DNA of 64,000 bases. Origin: Venturia oleaginea (taxonomy: Eukaryota > Ascomycota > Dothideomycetes > Venturiales > Venturiaceae). Each line of letters opens with the position of its first letter. Within the stretch, counting starts at the first letter, position 1. The translations under genes were made by a program, and so were the position numbers. Shown here one piece after another: positions 9,329-19,540 of this stretch. The notes beneath the pieces were generated by a model. The model made no database searches. It was not told where the DNA came from and saw nothing but the letters and a program-made list of their open reading frames with translations. The stretch covers positions 1 to 64,000 of the forward strand of contig JABMLP010000038.1 of assembly GCA_013176395.1 (NCBI GenBank). The letters are read 5' to 3'.

Positions 9329-9700
9329 GAATGAGTGGTATGGTTCTTGTAAACAGAGATGCCTTTGATATCTTTGGACTTGTTGTCTCTCAATACGTCT
9401 CGAAGGTTGTTTCCGACGAAGTTCTTCGATATTGTTACTGTCGGCGCGGCGAGGAGGACATGGACTACAGCGCGTCGAGAGGTCTTCGATTAGAGGCTGG
9501 AACTTGCGAGTTATACACTGGCTACTTCTTTCCTCGTGTGAATCCCTCATCAAATTTCTCTTGTGTTATTCTTTCCTTTCGTCCTCTTATAGTCTCTTGC
9601 CTTGTAAGTATACTTGAAACGCTTCAATTCCCACGTACCAGCATTCGAACCTAACTGCGAGCGGTCTACACACGAAACGCACATTAGACTCAGAAATAAT
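9329..9700. other. Intergenic, nothing recognised
   Basis: Short open frames here overlap each other on both strands and have no recognisable motif. Confidence 0.4.
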
Positions 9701-9802
9701 AACTAGTAGGGTAATACGTACAACGATCTCAAAGTGACAGCGAGGTACCATATTAGATAAAATTCCTCTGCGACAATCATGGCGAGTCCTAAACCTTTGT
9801 GT
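9701..9802 (-). repeat. Inverted copy of the GT90-like gene's first-exon region
   Basis: The reverse complement of this segment matches 10040-10144 at most positions, including CGCCATGATTGTCGCA, TATGGTACCTCGCTG and TTACCCTACTAGTT. It repeats the start codon and the hydrophobic anchor of the glycosyltransferase-like gene in the opposite direction, with about 240 bp between the arms. Confidence 0.75.
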
Positions 9803-10092
9803 GGATATCAACATCTGATCCGATTGCGAAAGTCTTCCATGAAATCTTAGTCTCTTACGTGTCTATGGATGCGCATCCTGATTTTTGATCCGTCTCATCA
9901 TGTCGATCACAAGTAGTAAGGACTCGTGGCTCAAAAAAATCTTGAGACTTGCGTCGCGCAAGGCAGTGCGCATACATATGGGGCAACTTGAAACTCAGTA
10001 CACTCCACTGCAAATGTTAATTGCCCTTAAATATAGGGGTGGTACAAAGATTCAGGAGTCGCCATGATTGTCGCACAGGAATTTCATCTGAT

Positions 10093-11399
10093 ATGGTACC
10101 TCGCTGCCGCTTCGAAATCATTTTACTTATTACCCTACTAGTTCTCATCTTCTTCTATGTGTGGGCGTGCACTATTCCTCGAACCTCTCTGTCCTGGAAT
10201 AAACACAAGGAAGTAGAAGATGCTGGCAATCTGAAGCTTTACCTTACAGACTCGGAATGCTCTCGAGCTTTTTCTCGTGGCTTTGACGAGATTGAGATGG
10301 CAAAAGCTCGTGGGCCTATGGGGAAACCACCAAGACACGATAATGAGCATGGCTACATGAGAGCTAGAATACACGATGGTGTTGTACGTATGACCCTCAT
10401 AGGCTAGTCTGAAAATTACCTTATCTAACTTTAACAAGAAACAGCTTTATGTAATCAACCGGGGCAGCAATGTATGGACGCGCCAAGTAGCGATCCTTCA
10501 ACTAATTCACCGCGCCATCCTCACCGCACCCTTCCCCTCCGAAATCCCAAATATCGAGTTCACAATTCTGGTCAATGATCACCCTGGTGCAAATGCCAGG
10601 TCTTTAGCTCGCCATGCCGCACCATCGGCGGAGAACAAGGAGGTGAATAATACCTGGTTGATGCCGGACTATGGATTCTGGAGCTGGCCGGAACCTCATA
10701 TTGGAAGTCTTGATGAAGTGAAAGAGAAGGTTGAGACGGTGGAGAATGGTCTCAGTTGGAACAGAAAAATCAGTAAAGCTGTATGGCGTGGAAGCGTGCA
10801 TTGGAATTCGGGGCTGCGAGGGTAATTGATGAAAGAGGCAAAGGGCAAGGCATGGAGCGATGTTCAACAGCTGAACTGGAAGAAAAATGCTCTTACCATG
10901 GAGGAATTTTGCAAATACAAGTACTTGATTTATACCGTGAGAAATAGGCATACAGAGAACACAGGGCGAAAGCAAGACCAAGTTTGCTAATCCGTGGACA
11001 GGGAGTCACGTACAGTGGCCGGTTACGATACTTCCAACTCTGCCGCTCCATCATCATCTCTTCCCCCCTACAATGGCGAACCCATCTTTCACCTCTTCTG
11101 CAAGCAGATGGCCCCGGGCAAAATATCGTCCTGGTCAAAGAAGACTGGTCAGATTTGGACGAGGTCATCGAGCATCTGGAAGCAAATCCCCTCGAGGCTG
11201 AGCGAATCGCGAACAAGACAGTCACGGCGTTCAGAGACTGGTATTTGACTCCGCCATGGAGGTTTGCTATTGGCGCAAATTGTTCCGTGCTTGGGCTGAG
11301 GTCACGGATCCTATTGGAGATGTTCCGCTGAAGGATAGAGGTACAAGGTGGGAAAGCTTTGTGCTTATGGGACGACTGGAGTGGGATAGAACTGCTTAG
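10093..11399 (+). pseudogene. GT90/CAP10-like glycosyltransferase, broken
   Basis: The start at ATG 10093 gives MVPRCRFEIILLITLLVLIF, a type II membrane anchor. Exons 10093-10383, 10445-10936 and 11002 onward are joined by introns GTACGT...ACAG and GTGAGA...ACAG. Segments that resemble the CAP10 family are GFWSWPEPHIGSLDEV, ISKAVWRGSVHWN, MEEFCKYKYLIYT, GVTYSGRLRYFQLCRS and QADGPGQNIVLVKEDWSDLD, ending near EVCYWRKLFRAWAEVTDP. Two lesions are visible: TAA at 10823-10825, where a sense codon (probably Lys) is expected, and a frameshift near 11255. The enzyme would be a Golgi/ER sugar transferase, possibly a xylosyltransferase as in fungal capsule genes, but the substrate cannot be told from sequence. 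Confidence 0.7.
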
Positions 11400-12168
11400 A
11401 GGTGGAACGGGCCTGGGATAGAAGTCTCAAGCATAAACATTGCAATTCGAAGCGCGCATATTATTGATCTCGCAGGACTAGACTGGCTGAAAATGCCCGA
11501 TTTGTCTTCGATCTCAACCATCAGTCACTGGTCGATGACATGGTACGAATCCTTCAATTGGAAAACACAGGCACGCTAGTTTTATTTATCCATTGTCAAC
11601 TTCAATAGTAGCGACAAAAGCTACCGTTGGCTTCAGAATCTCTCGATTGGAGTTCGATGTCGATGATCTTCTGGCGAGCTTCAGAAGCCATTTCGATAAA
11701 GATTTGTCCATTCCGATCCCCAGCTGAAAGAGTTAATTCCAAAGTGAGATGCTGTCCAAAGGGACTGATTTGATGCAGTCAGCGTGCTGGTATAAAGCCC
11801 TGGTGGCAGGCTGTAAACCAGGCGGACCAATCCCTCAAACTGGCATATAGGCTTTACAGAACCGCATCACATCGTATTCATCTGTGCCACAAAGCGGCAA
11901 GGTGCGACATGTAAGAATGGAGAGCTGAGCAGTGGAATGAGACATGGGTTGCTTGCACAAAGGTTTCTACACTCCCATCTGCAATCAGTCATTCTTTGTT
12001 ATTTTCACTGTAGCTGACTAAGCCGGCATAACCTGATTAAATTGCCCTTATGGCAGGAACATGGAATTCGATATCTGTTCAACCCATGAACTCCGTAAAT
12101 CACTCAATCTCATACAACAACATCTATATGTTCCCATCATTTTCAACCGTACACTTTTGGGCACTTCC
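11400..12168. other. Intergenic, no gene recognised
   Basis: There is no coding frame with recognisable motifs and no terminal repeats. It separates two broken host genes that converge here. Confidence 0.4.
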
Positions 12169-12872
12169 CTAACCTATCGTAACCTGAGGAGGCCCACGAG
12201 CCAATCGTTCCTCTTCCACCTTCCTCAGGATACCATTGCAACCCTCCTTCAAGATCAGGACTGAAGTGTCGTGGGCATCGATGGTCAGATCCATGGCCTC
12301 CGTGAAGCATCCTTTATCTTCCCCACTCCAAACATCCAAGACATGATAGGTCCCATTAGCCTTGAGCTCAGGTACTTCCCCAAAGTCAAGTTTCTTTACC
12401 ACCGAAGACTCGGCGGTATTGATCACGAGCGTCAAGACTCCTTGTTTCGAGTGACCAGACCAATACTCTGCCGGAAAAGTGTCGTTGAATGTCCAGTTTG
12501 GATTCGTGCCCCACTTGTATGGTTTCGCGGGTTCTCCGACAACATCATCTTGGTTGAAAGCGAGCAAGTACTTGTTCTTCAAGATGTCGAGACTTTCGGG
12601 TTTCAACTTGGCGAGATCGGTGCCGATGAGTAGGGGAGAATTCATCGCAGCCCACAATGAGAAATGGGTCCTTTGCTCGGTGAGGGTCAGTTCCCCGTTT
12701 CCGATTTCGAGCATATCGGCATCACCGTGGCCCCAGAAATTGACGTAGTTGAGAGTGAATGAGTGGCTGTTCAGAATCTCTTTTTTATCTTTCCAGGTTG
12801 CTAAAAATCATGTTAGATTATTTTGACAACGGAAGATTCTGCAAAACTCACGATCAATATCTCTAGTTGTCC
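12169..12872 (-). pseudogene. GH27 alpha-galactosidase, 5'-truncated
   Basis: The minus strand encodes the C-terminal third of a family 27 alpha-galactosidase, a secreted enzyme that removes terminal alpha-galactose from plant galactomannan and raffinose sugars. Visible blocks are NYVNFWGHGDADMLEIGNG (the DMLE-GN motif contains an Asp that aligns with the catalytic acid/base of the family), EQRTHFSLWAAMNSPLLIGT and the beta-domain tail ending with a stop at 12169. An intron at 12801-12851 (GTGAGT...TTTTAG) joins a short upstream exon reading TTRDID. Beyond about 12872 the sequence turns AT-rich and non-coding, so the N-terminal barrel is missing. The remaining frame is open. It cannot make an enzyme alone. 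Confidence 0.85.
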
Positions 12873-13363
12873 GCCATCACTACGGTCATAGAATTTTGTA
12901 GATTACAACGATTTTAGGTGTATTTTACATCTAGATTCCCGTGGCCGATTTCACCCTTTTTTGGTGTAATTTACAATGGAATCTCCGTTTTTTGGTGTAC
13001 GTATCTTGTTACAATGCACTAGAAAATCCCGTAGATTACAATCCGTTCAAAAAGCAATATATTCTCGTAATCTCGGCGAGATTGCCGTGTCACTCATCAC
13101 CACTAAATATAGTGTAATATAGCTAATATACAGTGATCTTAAGGCTCCAAACCATGCATTCTAACATAGTTCAAAGCCCCTACAATAAGCCGTGACTTGC
13201 GCGTGCGATGGCCCTCATCTTTTTCCTCTAGAACCCCAATTAGGCAACAACAGCGAGAACTGAGATCTTTGAAACTGAATAATTATAACGCAAATACACA
13301 TCGCCTCAAGAGGGCTCAGGTTGTTCTAGGCTCGACGCGTCGCCCAGCGCGTAGAAACGAGAG
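12873..13363. other. AT-rich spacer, including the probable LINE 5' UTR
   Basis: GTAGATTACAA occurs twice (about 12898 and 13031) and TTTTTTGGTGTA-like blocks also repeat. The LINE 5' end must lie in this stretch, but no target duplication could be matched to the 3' flank, so the border is unknown. Confidence 0.4.
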
Positions 13364-14995
13364 ATGACAATACCGTGGCCTCAAGAGGTGGTCTGGCCGA
13401 CCGGACTTCATGAGCACGCTACACAATTCACAAGGCACCTTCGAAACGCATTACTCTACCTCGAAAGCGGACAGGCTCTACCTGTACCCCCAGACCAAGT
13501 AAAGGCAATTATCACGACGATGCTGCCCTTGATTGCAAAGGCCCAAAGGACCCCCGATATGACAACCGTCCACGATCAACTACGCATTATACACACTGAG
13601 ATGACTCAAGACACAAAGGAAACGGCGAAGGAGATAGCTGGGATAAAGGGAGAACTTAAAGCTCTGAGAACAGACACACAGAAGAACATCACTATTGGTG
13701 AGGAAGCGAAAACGGCAGCGAAAGAGGCAACAGAGGTGAGCAAGACCGTTGCAGGAATAGCGAGTGATATCAAGAACAAAGGGACACAATTCCAAACAGG
13801 CATGCCAATGAGCTATGCTGCTGCCGCTACCCGAGGAGGGCTAGCTACAAGCACACATAGCATACAAACCCAAAGTGTCAAGACTCCCGCGACGGTCCGA
13901 CGTGAGATTATCGTAAACATCAGGAACGCACAAACGATCCAGAGCCTGCGCGCAATGAATCCACGCAATTTAAAAGCCCACGTTGACCGAGCCATTTCCC
14001 AAAGTCAAAACGAACATATAGCCAATCTAAAGATCATGTCTGCTAACCAGCTCAAAAGCGGAGATCTGAGCATCAGAACGGCGACAAATAGTGAAATGCA
14101 GCTTCTCAGACAATTCACGGAGGACTGGACCCCACGTATTGGAAACGGGACGTCAGTACGAAATCCAACGTATGGCGTTCTTGTACATGGCATACGTACT
14201 AGTACGATGAATACAGACAAATTCGAGGAAACTAGAGACGCCATTCTGCAAGACAATAAGCCGTTTATTCCAACCGCGGACATCAAATACATTGGATGGT
14301 TGACCCGGAAGGCGCCAACAAAAGCGATGTCGTCGGTCATCATTGAGTTCACCAAGCCTGAGGACGCAAACAAGATCATCGATGAAGGTCTGGTGTGGCA
14401 AGGGGAGATGTGTCAAAGCGAACGATATGAGAGACAATGCCGACTGAAGCAGTGCTTTCAGTGCTACAAATACGGCCACATAGGAACTCAATGCAAAGCA
14501 GCGAAAACATGTGGCTACTGTGCGCAAGAACATAGTTCTAGGGACTGCCCTTCGAAGACTGGACAGACCACACCTAGGAAATGCGCCAACTGCCAGGGAG
14601 CCCATGAAGCATGGAGTCAACAATGCCCAACTAGGAAGGAGGAACTCACTCGGACAAAGGCAGCGTACGCGAACAGACCTCGGTATCACCCTACGATGTT
14701 CACCTGTGATGAAATACCTATTCAAAATTCCGCCCGAGAACCTCCTGGAAGAACGAGGTCAACCACAGACCTGACCTCACGCCAAGGGCCAAGGACCAGA
14801 GGGATGCAACTATTACCTGGAAATGGACAAAAGAGACCTGCTCCAGGAGACAAGGAGAACGAAGGATCACACCAGAGTCAAAGGCCACAAAGAGCAACGA
14901 AGATGTCGAGGAGGGCGCTTGAGGCGCTAGAGGGCAATACCCTAATATGTAGAAACACACAATACATGGAAATCGATGAGGACTCGGATCTATGA
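13364..14995 (+). CDS. LINE ORF1 (gag-like, nucleic-acid binding)
   Basis: This intact 543-codon frame is expected to coat the LINE RNA. The N-terminal half is helical and charged, with a probable coiled coil near residues 80-140 (AKEIAGIKGELKALRTDTQK). The C-terminal part has three Cys knuckles: CFQCYKYGHIGTQC (CX2CX4HX4C), CGYCAQEHSSRDC and CANCQGAHEAWSQQC. The tail is basic and Gln/Arg-rich. TGA at 14993-14995 overlaps the ATG of ORF2 (ATGA), which suggests coupled translation by termination and reinitiation. Confidence 0.88.
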   Translation: MTIPWPQEVVWPTGLHEHATQFTRHLRNALLYLESGQALPVPPDQVKAIITTMLPLIAKAQRTPDMTTVHDQLRIIHTEMTQDTKETAKEIAGIKGELKALRTDTQKNITIGEEAKTAAKEATEVSKTVAGIASDIKNKGTQFQTGMPMSYAAAATRGGLATSTHSIQTQSVKTPATVRREIIVNIRNAQTIQSLRAMNPRNLKAHVDRAISQSQNEHIANLKIMSANQLKSGDLSIRTATNSEMQLLRQFTEDWTPRIGNGTSVRNPTYGVLVHGIRTSTMNTDKFEETRDAILQDNKPFIPTADIKYIGWLTRKAPTKAMSSVIIEFTKPEDANKIIDEGLVWQGEMCQSERYERQCRLKQCFQCYKYGHIGTQCKAAKTCGYCAQEHSSRDCPSKTGQTTPRKCANCQGAHEAWSQQCPTRKEELTRTKAAYANRPRYHPTMFTCDEIPIQNSAREPPGRTRSTTDLTSRQGPRTRGMQLLPGNGQKRPAPGDKENEGSHQSQRPQRATKMSRRALEALEGNTLICRNTQYMEIDEDSDL

Positions 14996-17900
14996 AAGAG
15001 AAGGACCAACTTAATATACTACAGTACAACGTACGCAAATCAAGGGATACGGTTATGGCAACTCTACTCCGTGATCCAAGAGTAGCAGAATACGATATTA
15101 TTGCTATCCAAGAACCGTGGCGCAACCCCTTCATGTCGACAACACACCACCCAGCGAAGAATATATTCCACTTATACTATCCGACAACGAACAAGGAGGA
15201 TGGCCCAGCTGGGTGTGTTTCTTTGTCAACAAAAGGCTAGACCACGGCAGCCTGCAATTCGAACAGCACACAAGAGACGTCTGCTCATTGAGAATCAGTA
15301 TCAGCAATGGCGATCAAACAGAAAACGAGCTGGTAATACACAACGTCTACAATACGGTCCAAAACATGCCAAACCGCATCAGCTCACTGCCGACCCTAAG
15401 AGCTCGATTGGAGGAACACGCGCTGAAAGAACAGATGGTATTAGGCGACTTGAACTTACACCATAGAATGTGGGGCGGAGCGCAGGTCGCACACGAAGAC
15501 CGAGAAGCGGAAGAACTTATCGAAATTATGGAGAGATTTGATATGTCAAGCATGCTGCAGCCCGGAACGGTAACGTACGAAGAAGGCAGCAGCAGGACGA
15601 CGATTGATATGTGCTGGATGACATTAGGCTTGATTGACAGGACCATCAGTAGCAGAGTAGACAGAGAGCTAGACCACGACTCAGACCACCTCCCCATCAG
15701 CATCATACTGGATCTCCGGACGCGCTCCACGGAAATCAGGCCAGGATGCAACTGGAAACTCCTAGACTGCAAGGAGTTCTGCGGGACGCTCAGAGACACC
15801 CTACCGGCACGAAGGAGACCAAGGACGAAAGCAGCGCTAGACATGTACACGATGGAGTTAGTCAAAGCGATCAAAGATGCAGCAGCGAAGACAATTCCCC
15901 TCACAAGACCATGCACCAAGGCGAAAGAGGGATGGGACGGAACATGCTCGAGAGCATTGGCAGATACAAAACGTCTAAGGCGCATACACGAGAGAAGACA
16001 CACGGAGGAGACATGGGAAAACTACCGCGAGGCGAGGAACCACAAGACACGGACGATCAAGAAGGCGCTTCGGCAAGCACACAGAGACCGCGTAGAAATG
16101 GCAGCAAGCTCCACTGAATCCCTCTGGAAAATAGCCAAGTGGGCGCGCAATAGAGAAAGCCAGCCCCCAAGTGTGACGCCAATTATCAAGTGTCCGACGA
16201 CCGGCAACCAGGCTACTACACCCTCGGCAAAAACGATTCTCCTTCGGGACGCCTTCTTCCCAGCACCGCCAGAAGCAGACCTCGACGATCTACAGGATGC
16301 AAGATATGATGATTGTATACCAATGCCAAACGTTACTGAGAAGGAGGTACTGGACGCAATACAAGCAGCGTCACCCTTCAAGGCCCCGGGACCGGATGGG
16401 ATCCCAAACAAGGCCTTGCAGACGGCATCTTATATGTTGGTGGGACACCTGGCGACAATCATGAACCAGAGCCTACAACTGGGCCACTACCCGACACATT
16501 TCCAAAGCTCGACCACGGTAGTGCTACGCAAACCAGGGAAGGACGACTACTCGACTCCAAAGGCATACCGACCTATTGCGCTCCTGAATACGATTGGCAA
16601 GGCCATGGACGCAGTAATCGCTAAGAGGACTTAGCTACCTGGTGGAAACACACCAAGTCATCCCAAGGATGCACATGGGAGGCAGGAAGTTAAGGTCAAC
16701 GGAACACGCACTACACGCTGTAATCGAGAGAATCTACAACGCTTGGAACAACGGAAAAGGACAAGTCGCTAGCCTGCTGCTCCTTGACGTGTCAGGCGCC
16801 TTCGACAACGTATCCCACAAGAGACTCCTACACAATCTTCGGAAAAGAAAAGTTGATGAGAGAACAGTACGATGGATTGCTAGCTTCCTGAGCGATAGAC
16901 GCACGCGAATTGTCATCGATGGCTACGAATCTGACGAGTACACGGTCGAGACTGGGGTACCACAGGGATCGCCCCTATCCCCCATCTTATACATATTCTA
17001 CAACTCTGACCTTATTGAGCAATGCGACTCAGGCGACGATACTGCAGCTACAGGCTATATCGATGACGCAGCCATACTTACATGGGGCAACACAACAGAG
17101 GAAACGTGCAAGAAACTCGAAAACGCGCTGGAAAAGGCAAACTGTTGGGCAAAGACACATGCATCAAAATTCGCCCCAGAAAAGTTCCAACTGACACACT
17201 TCACAAGAAGACGCACCTGTATAAACACACAACAGCCCGTTCAGACGGCATGGGGATGCATTGCGCCTAAGACAACGTGCAAATATCTAGGCGTGACGCT
17301 AGACAGCAAACTCCAATGGAAGGAACACATTGAAGAAATCAAGCGGAAACTACGAAAACAGTGAACGCACTGTGCTCTCTGGGCAGCTCAACATGGGGCG
17401 TCAGTCTGCTAGATATGCGAAAAATCTACCGCGGAGTAGTAGTCCCTCAGATGATGTACGCGTGCTCAATCTGGTCGAATTCAGGAATGAGGGGAAAACC
17501 ATACACGAGAAAAACGCTCGATACACTTCAGTCAATCCAAGCACGTGCAGCACGAATTATCTGTGGAGCGTTCAAAGCGACATCCAGAGTCGCCCTCGAC
17601 ATTGAGACCTACCTGCTCCCAGTCGAACAACAGATCTGGAAACACAACACCGAAACCCTCAGCCGTATACTCACGTGCCAAGACCTCCCTAAACTGCTAG
17701 ATACTCAATTCGGAGAACCAAGGTCAAGACAACGAGCAAGCTACGATAGCCCATTATACAACATATATCGAGGTGCCGAAGAGAAAGGAGCAGCAAATCT
17801 CGACAAGCGAGAGACAATCCCGCCGTTCGTAGCAGCACCATGGTGGCAAGGCCCAAAGACACATATCGCACCAAGCGATGAAGCGGCACACTCTGAGCAC

Positions 17901-18873
17901 GACTCTGTTACTAGAGTCGAGGGTAATATTTGCATCTATACAGATGGGAGTAGCATAGACGGACATACAGGTGCTGCAGCAGTCTGGCCGCTGAAAAGAC
18001 AGACGAGAAGCACGTATATGGGCCCTGAGACGACCTCCACGGTGTACGCAGCTGAACTTCAAGGAATAAATCTAGCGCTGCATATGGTTCAAACAGACAT
18101 CGAGGCAGGAAACGAACGGAGAGACATCAATATCTTCACCGACAACCAGGCAGCGATACGCTCGCTGACACGGCCGGAAGGCCGATCAGGAGCATACATT
18201 GTCAAGCGGATTGTACAACGGATCACACAACTTCACGAGTACGGAGCTATCGTGAACATCCGATGGATCCCTGCCCACGAGGGAATTGACGGGAACGAGG
18301 CCGCTGACCAAGCCGCCAGGGAGGCCACTGGATGGAGAGAAGACGGAGAGAAAGGACCAAGAGCTGATATGCCACCGGAAACTGTACCCGCTAAGAACGA
18401 CACTCAAGACGTGGTGCTGGAAGGTAGTGAATAGACAATGGTTGACTAGCTGGAAATTCGAGACAAAGGGGAAAGCCACGAGGAGATACACACCTAAGCC
18501 TACTAAAAGGGTGCTCCAACTCCATCAAGACCGGAGCAAGCGAGAAAGTGCGATCCTCGTACAGATGAGAACTGAAAAGATAGGGCTCAAGGCCTTCCTC
18601 TTCAGCCGACGTGTCCAAGGTATCCCAGACTCTAGGTGTGACTGCCGTGAAGAGATGCAGACCGTAGCCCATATCCTCCTGGAATGCCGCAAGTTCCGGG
18701 ACATCCGGAGAGACGAGTTGGGCCGCTTCCCAGGACGAAACAACCTCCGGAATATCTTGACTACGCATAAGTTAGCCACAAAAGCTATCAGATTCATGGA
18801 ACAGACGCGGGTCCTTGGGCATAGTGGGATCGAAAACGCGCAGACGACGCTGAGCATTGAGGGGAGACTGTAG
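14992..18873 (+). pseudogene. LINE ORF2: endonuclease, reverse transcriptase, RNase H; frameshifted
   Basis: The APE-type endonuclease shows LQYNV, IQEPW, VLGDLN and the DHDSDHLP block. The reverse transcriptase shows PFKAPGPDGIPNKAL, YRPIALLNTIGKAMD, LLLLDVSGAFDNVSH, TGVPQGSPLSPILY and the catalytic GYIDDAAILTWG. RNase H shows ICIYTDGSSIDG, AELQGINLAL, IFTDNQAAIRS and WIPAHEGIDGNEAADQAA, keeping all four acids. The C-terminus has CDCREEMQTVAHILLEC. Frame changes lie near 15200, 16625 (with TAG at 16632), 17355 and 18370. All catalytic motifs survive, so the lesions are recent compared with the sequence divergence. Confidence 0.88.
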
Positions 18874-19167
18874 GTAGACGGAAAGCGAAATATGAGGCAT
18901 TGCCTCCCGGAATCTAGATAGCACAGATGTACTGGTAGAACAACCGACATTTACAAGAGCCATTGGGCATTTGGAAATAGTGGTTGAGGGAAAAGAGGGG
19001 GGATCGAGGGGATAGCTGGTCTTGTTGTGGTAAGCAGGGCGAAGTGGGACGTGGTAGATCATATCACGTGTCGGCTGTCTGATGAAGTCCCCCTAACCGG
19101 GCATAGCTGCGTGATTAAGCGGCTGCAACCGAGTAGGATAAAATCAATCAATCAATCAATCAATCAA

Positions 19168-19265
19168 CGGACTTGCAATCTATTTTTGATAGCGATAAAA
19201 TTGAAGAGGCGTAACATGAGCTGGTCGTGCCAAGGAAAATTGGCCGGCTCGGTGGTGGAATGCGT
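19168..19265 (+). mobile_element. 3' end fragment of a Fot1/pogo transposon
   Basis: It reads GATAGCGATAAAATTGAAGA and continues to GGCTCGGTGGTGGAATGCGT, followed by TA. It matches the last 100 bp of the 1208-3050 element and the reverse complement of 46564-46660. The missing 5' side was replaced by the LINE. Confidence 0.8.
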
Positions 19266-19540
19266 TATAATCTTAAGTTTTAAATCTTAAGTTCTACCTT
19301 CGAGTGGAGCTTATCTATATACGTGTAGACTAGATAACGATAGTAGAAGACGAGGAATATTGAAACTAACTAGTAGAGTTTGTTCTTAGGCTGTTCCTAA
19401 ATTACTTCGCGTATTCTAGAAAGTATCCTAGTACCTAGTAAGACTATAACAGTCTTCTCTCTACTGTAGTTGAGGTCTCGAGTTTCGACGTAAACTGCAG
19501 ATTGCACGTCTTGTTTTGTATAGACGATACTCTATCCGTA

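Larger units (their letters stand above)
13364..19167 (+). mobile_element. Tad-like LINE (non-LTR retrotransposon), nearly full length
   Basis: It carries a gag-like ORF1, an ORF2 with endonuclease, reverse transcriptase, RNase H and a C-terminal zinc-finger-like block, and a 3' UTR ending in an (AATC)n tail at about 19143-19167. An RNase H domain together with ORF1 zinc knuckles places it with the Tad1/I-like elements of ascomycetes. The 3' flank (19168-19265) is the end of a pogo transposon, so the LINE inserted into that relic. ORF2 has at least four frameshifts, so it cannot move itself. A related 3' tail occurs on two 1.6-kb elements at 27.5 and 44.8 kb. Confidence 0.9.

Noticed and set aside
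12271..12748. Plus-strand frames across the alpha-galactosidase remnant
   Set aside because: They are antisense shadows; the minus strand matches GH27 motifs.
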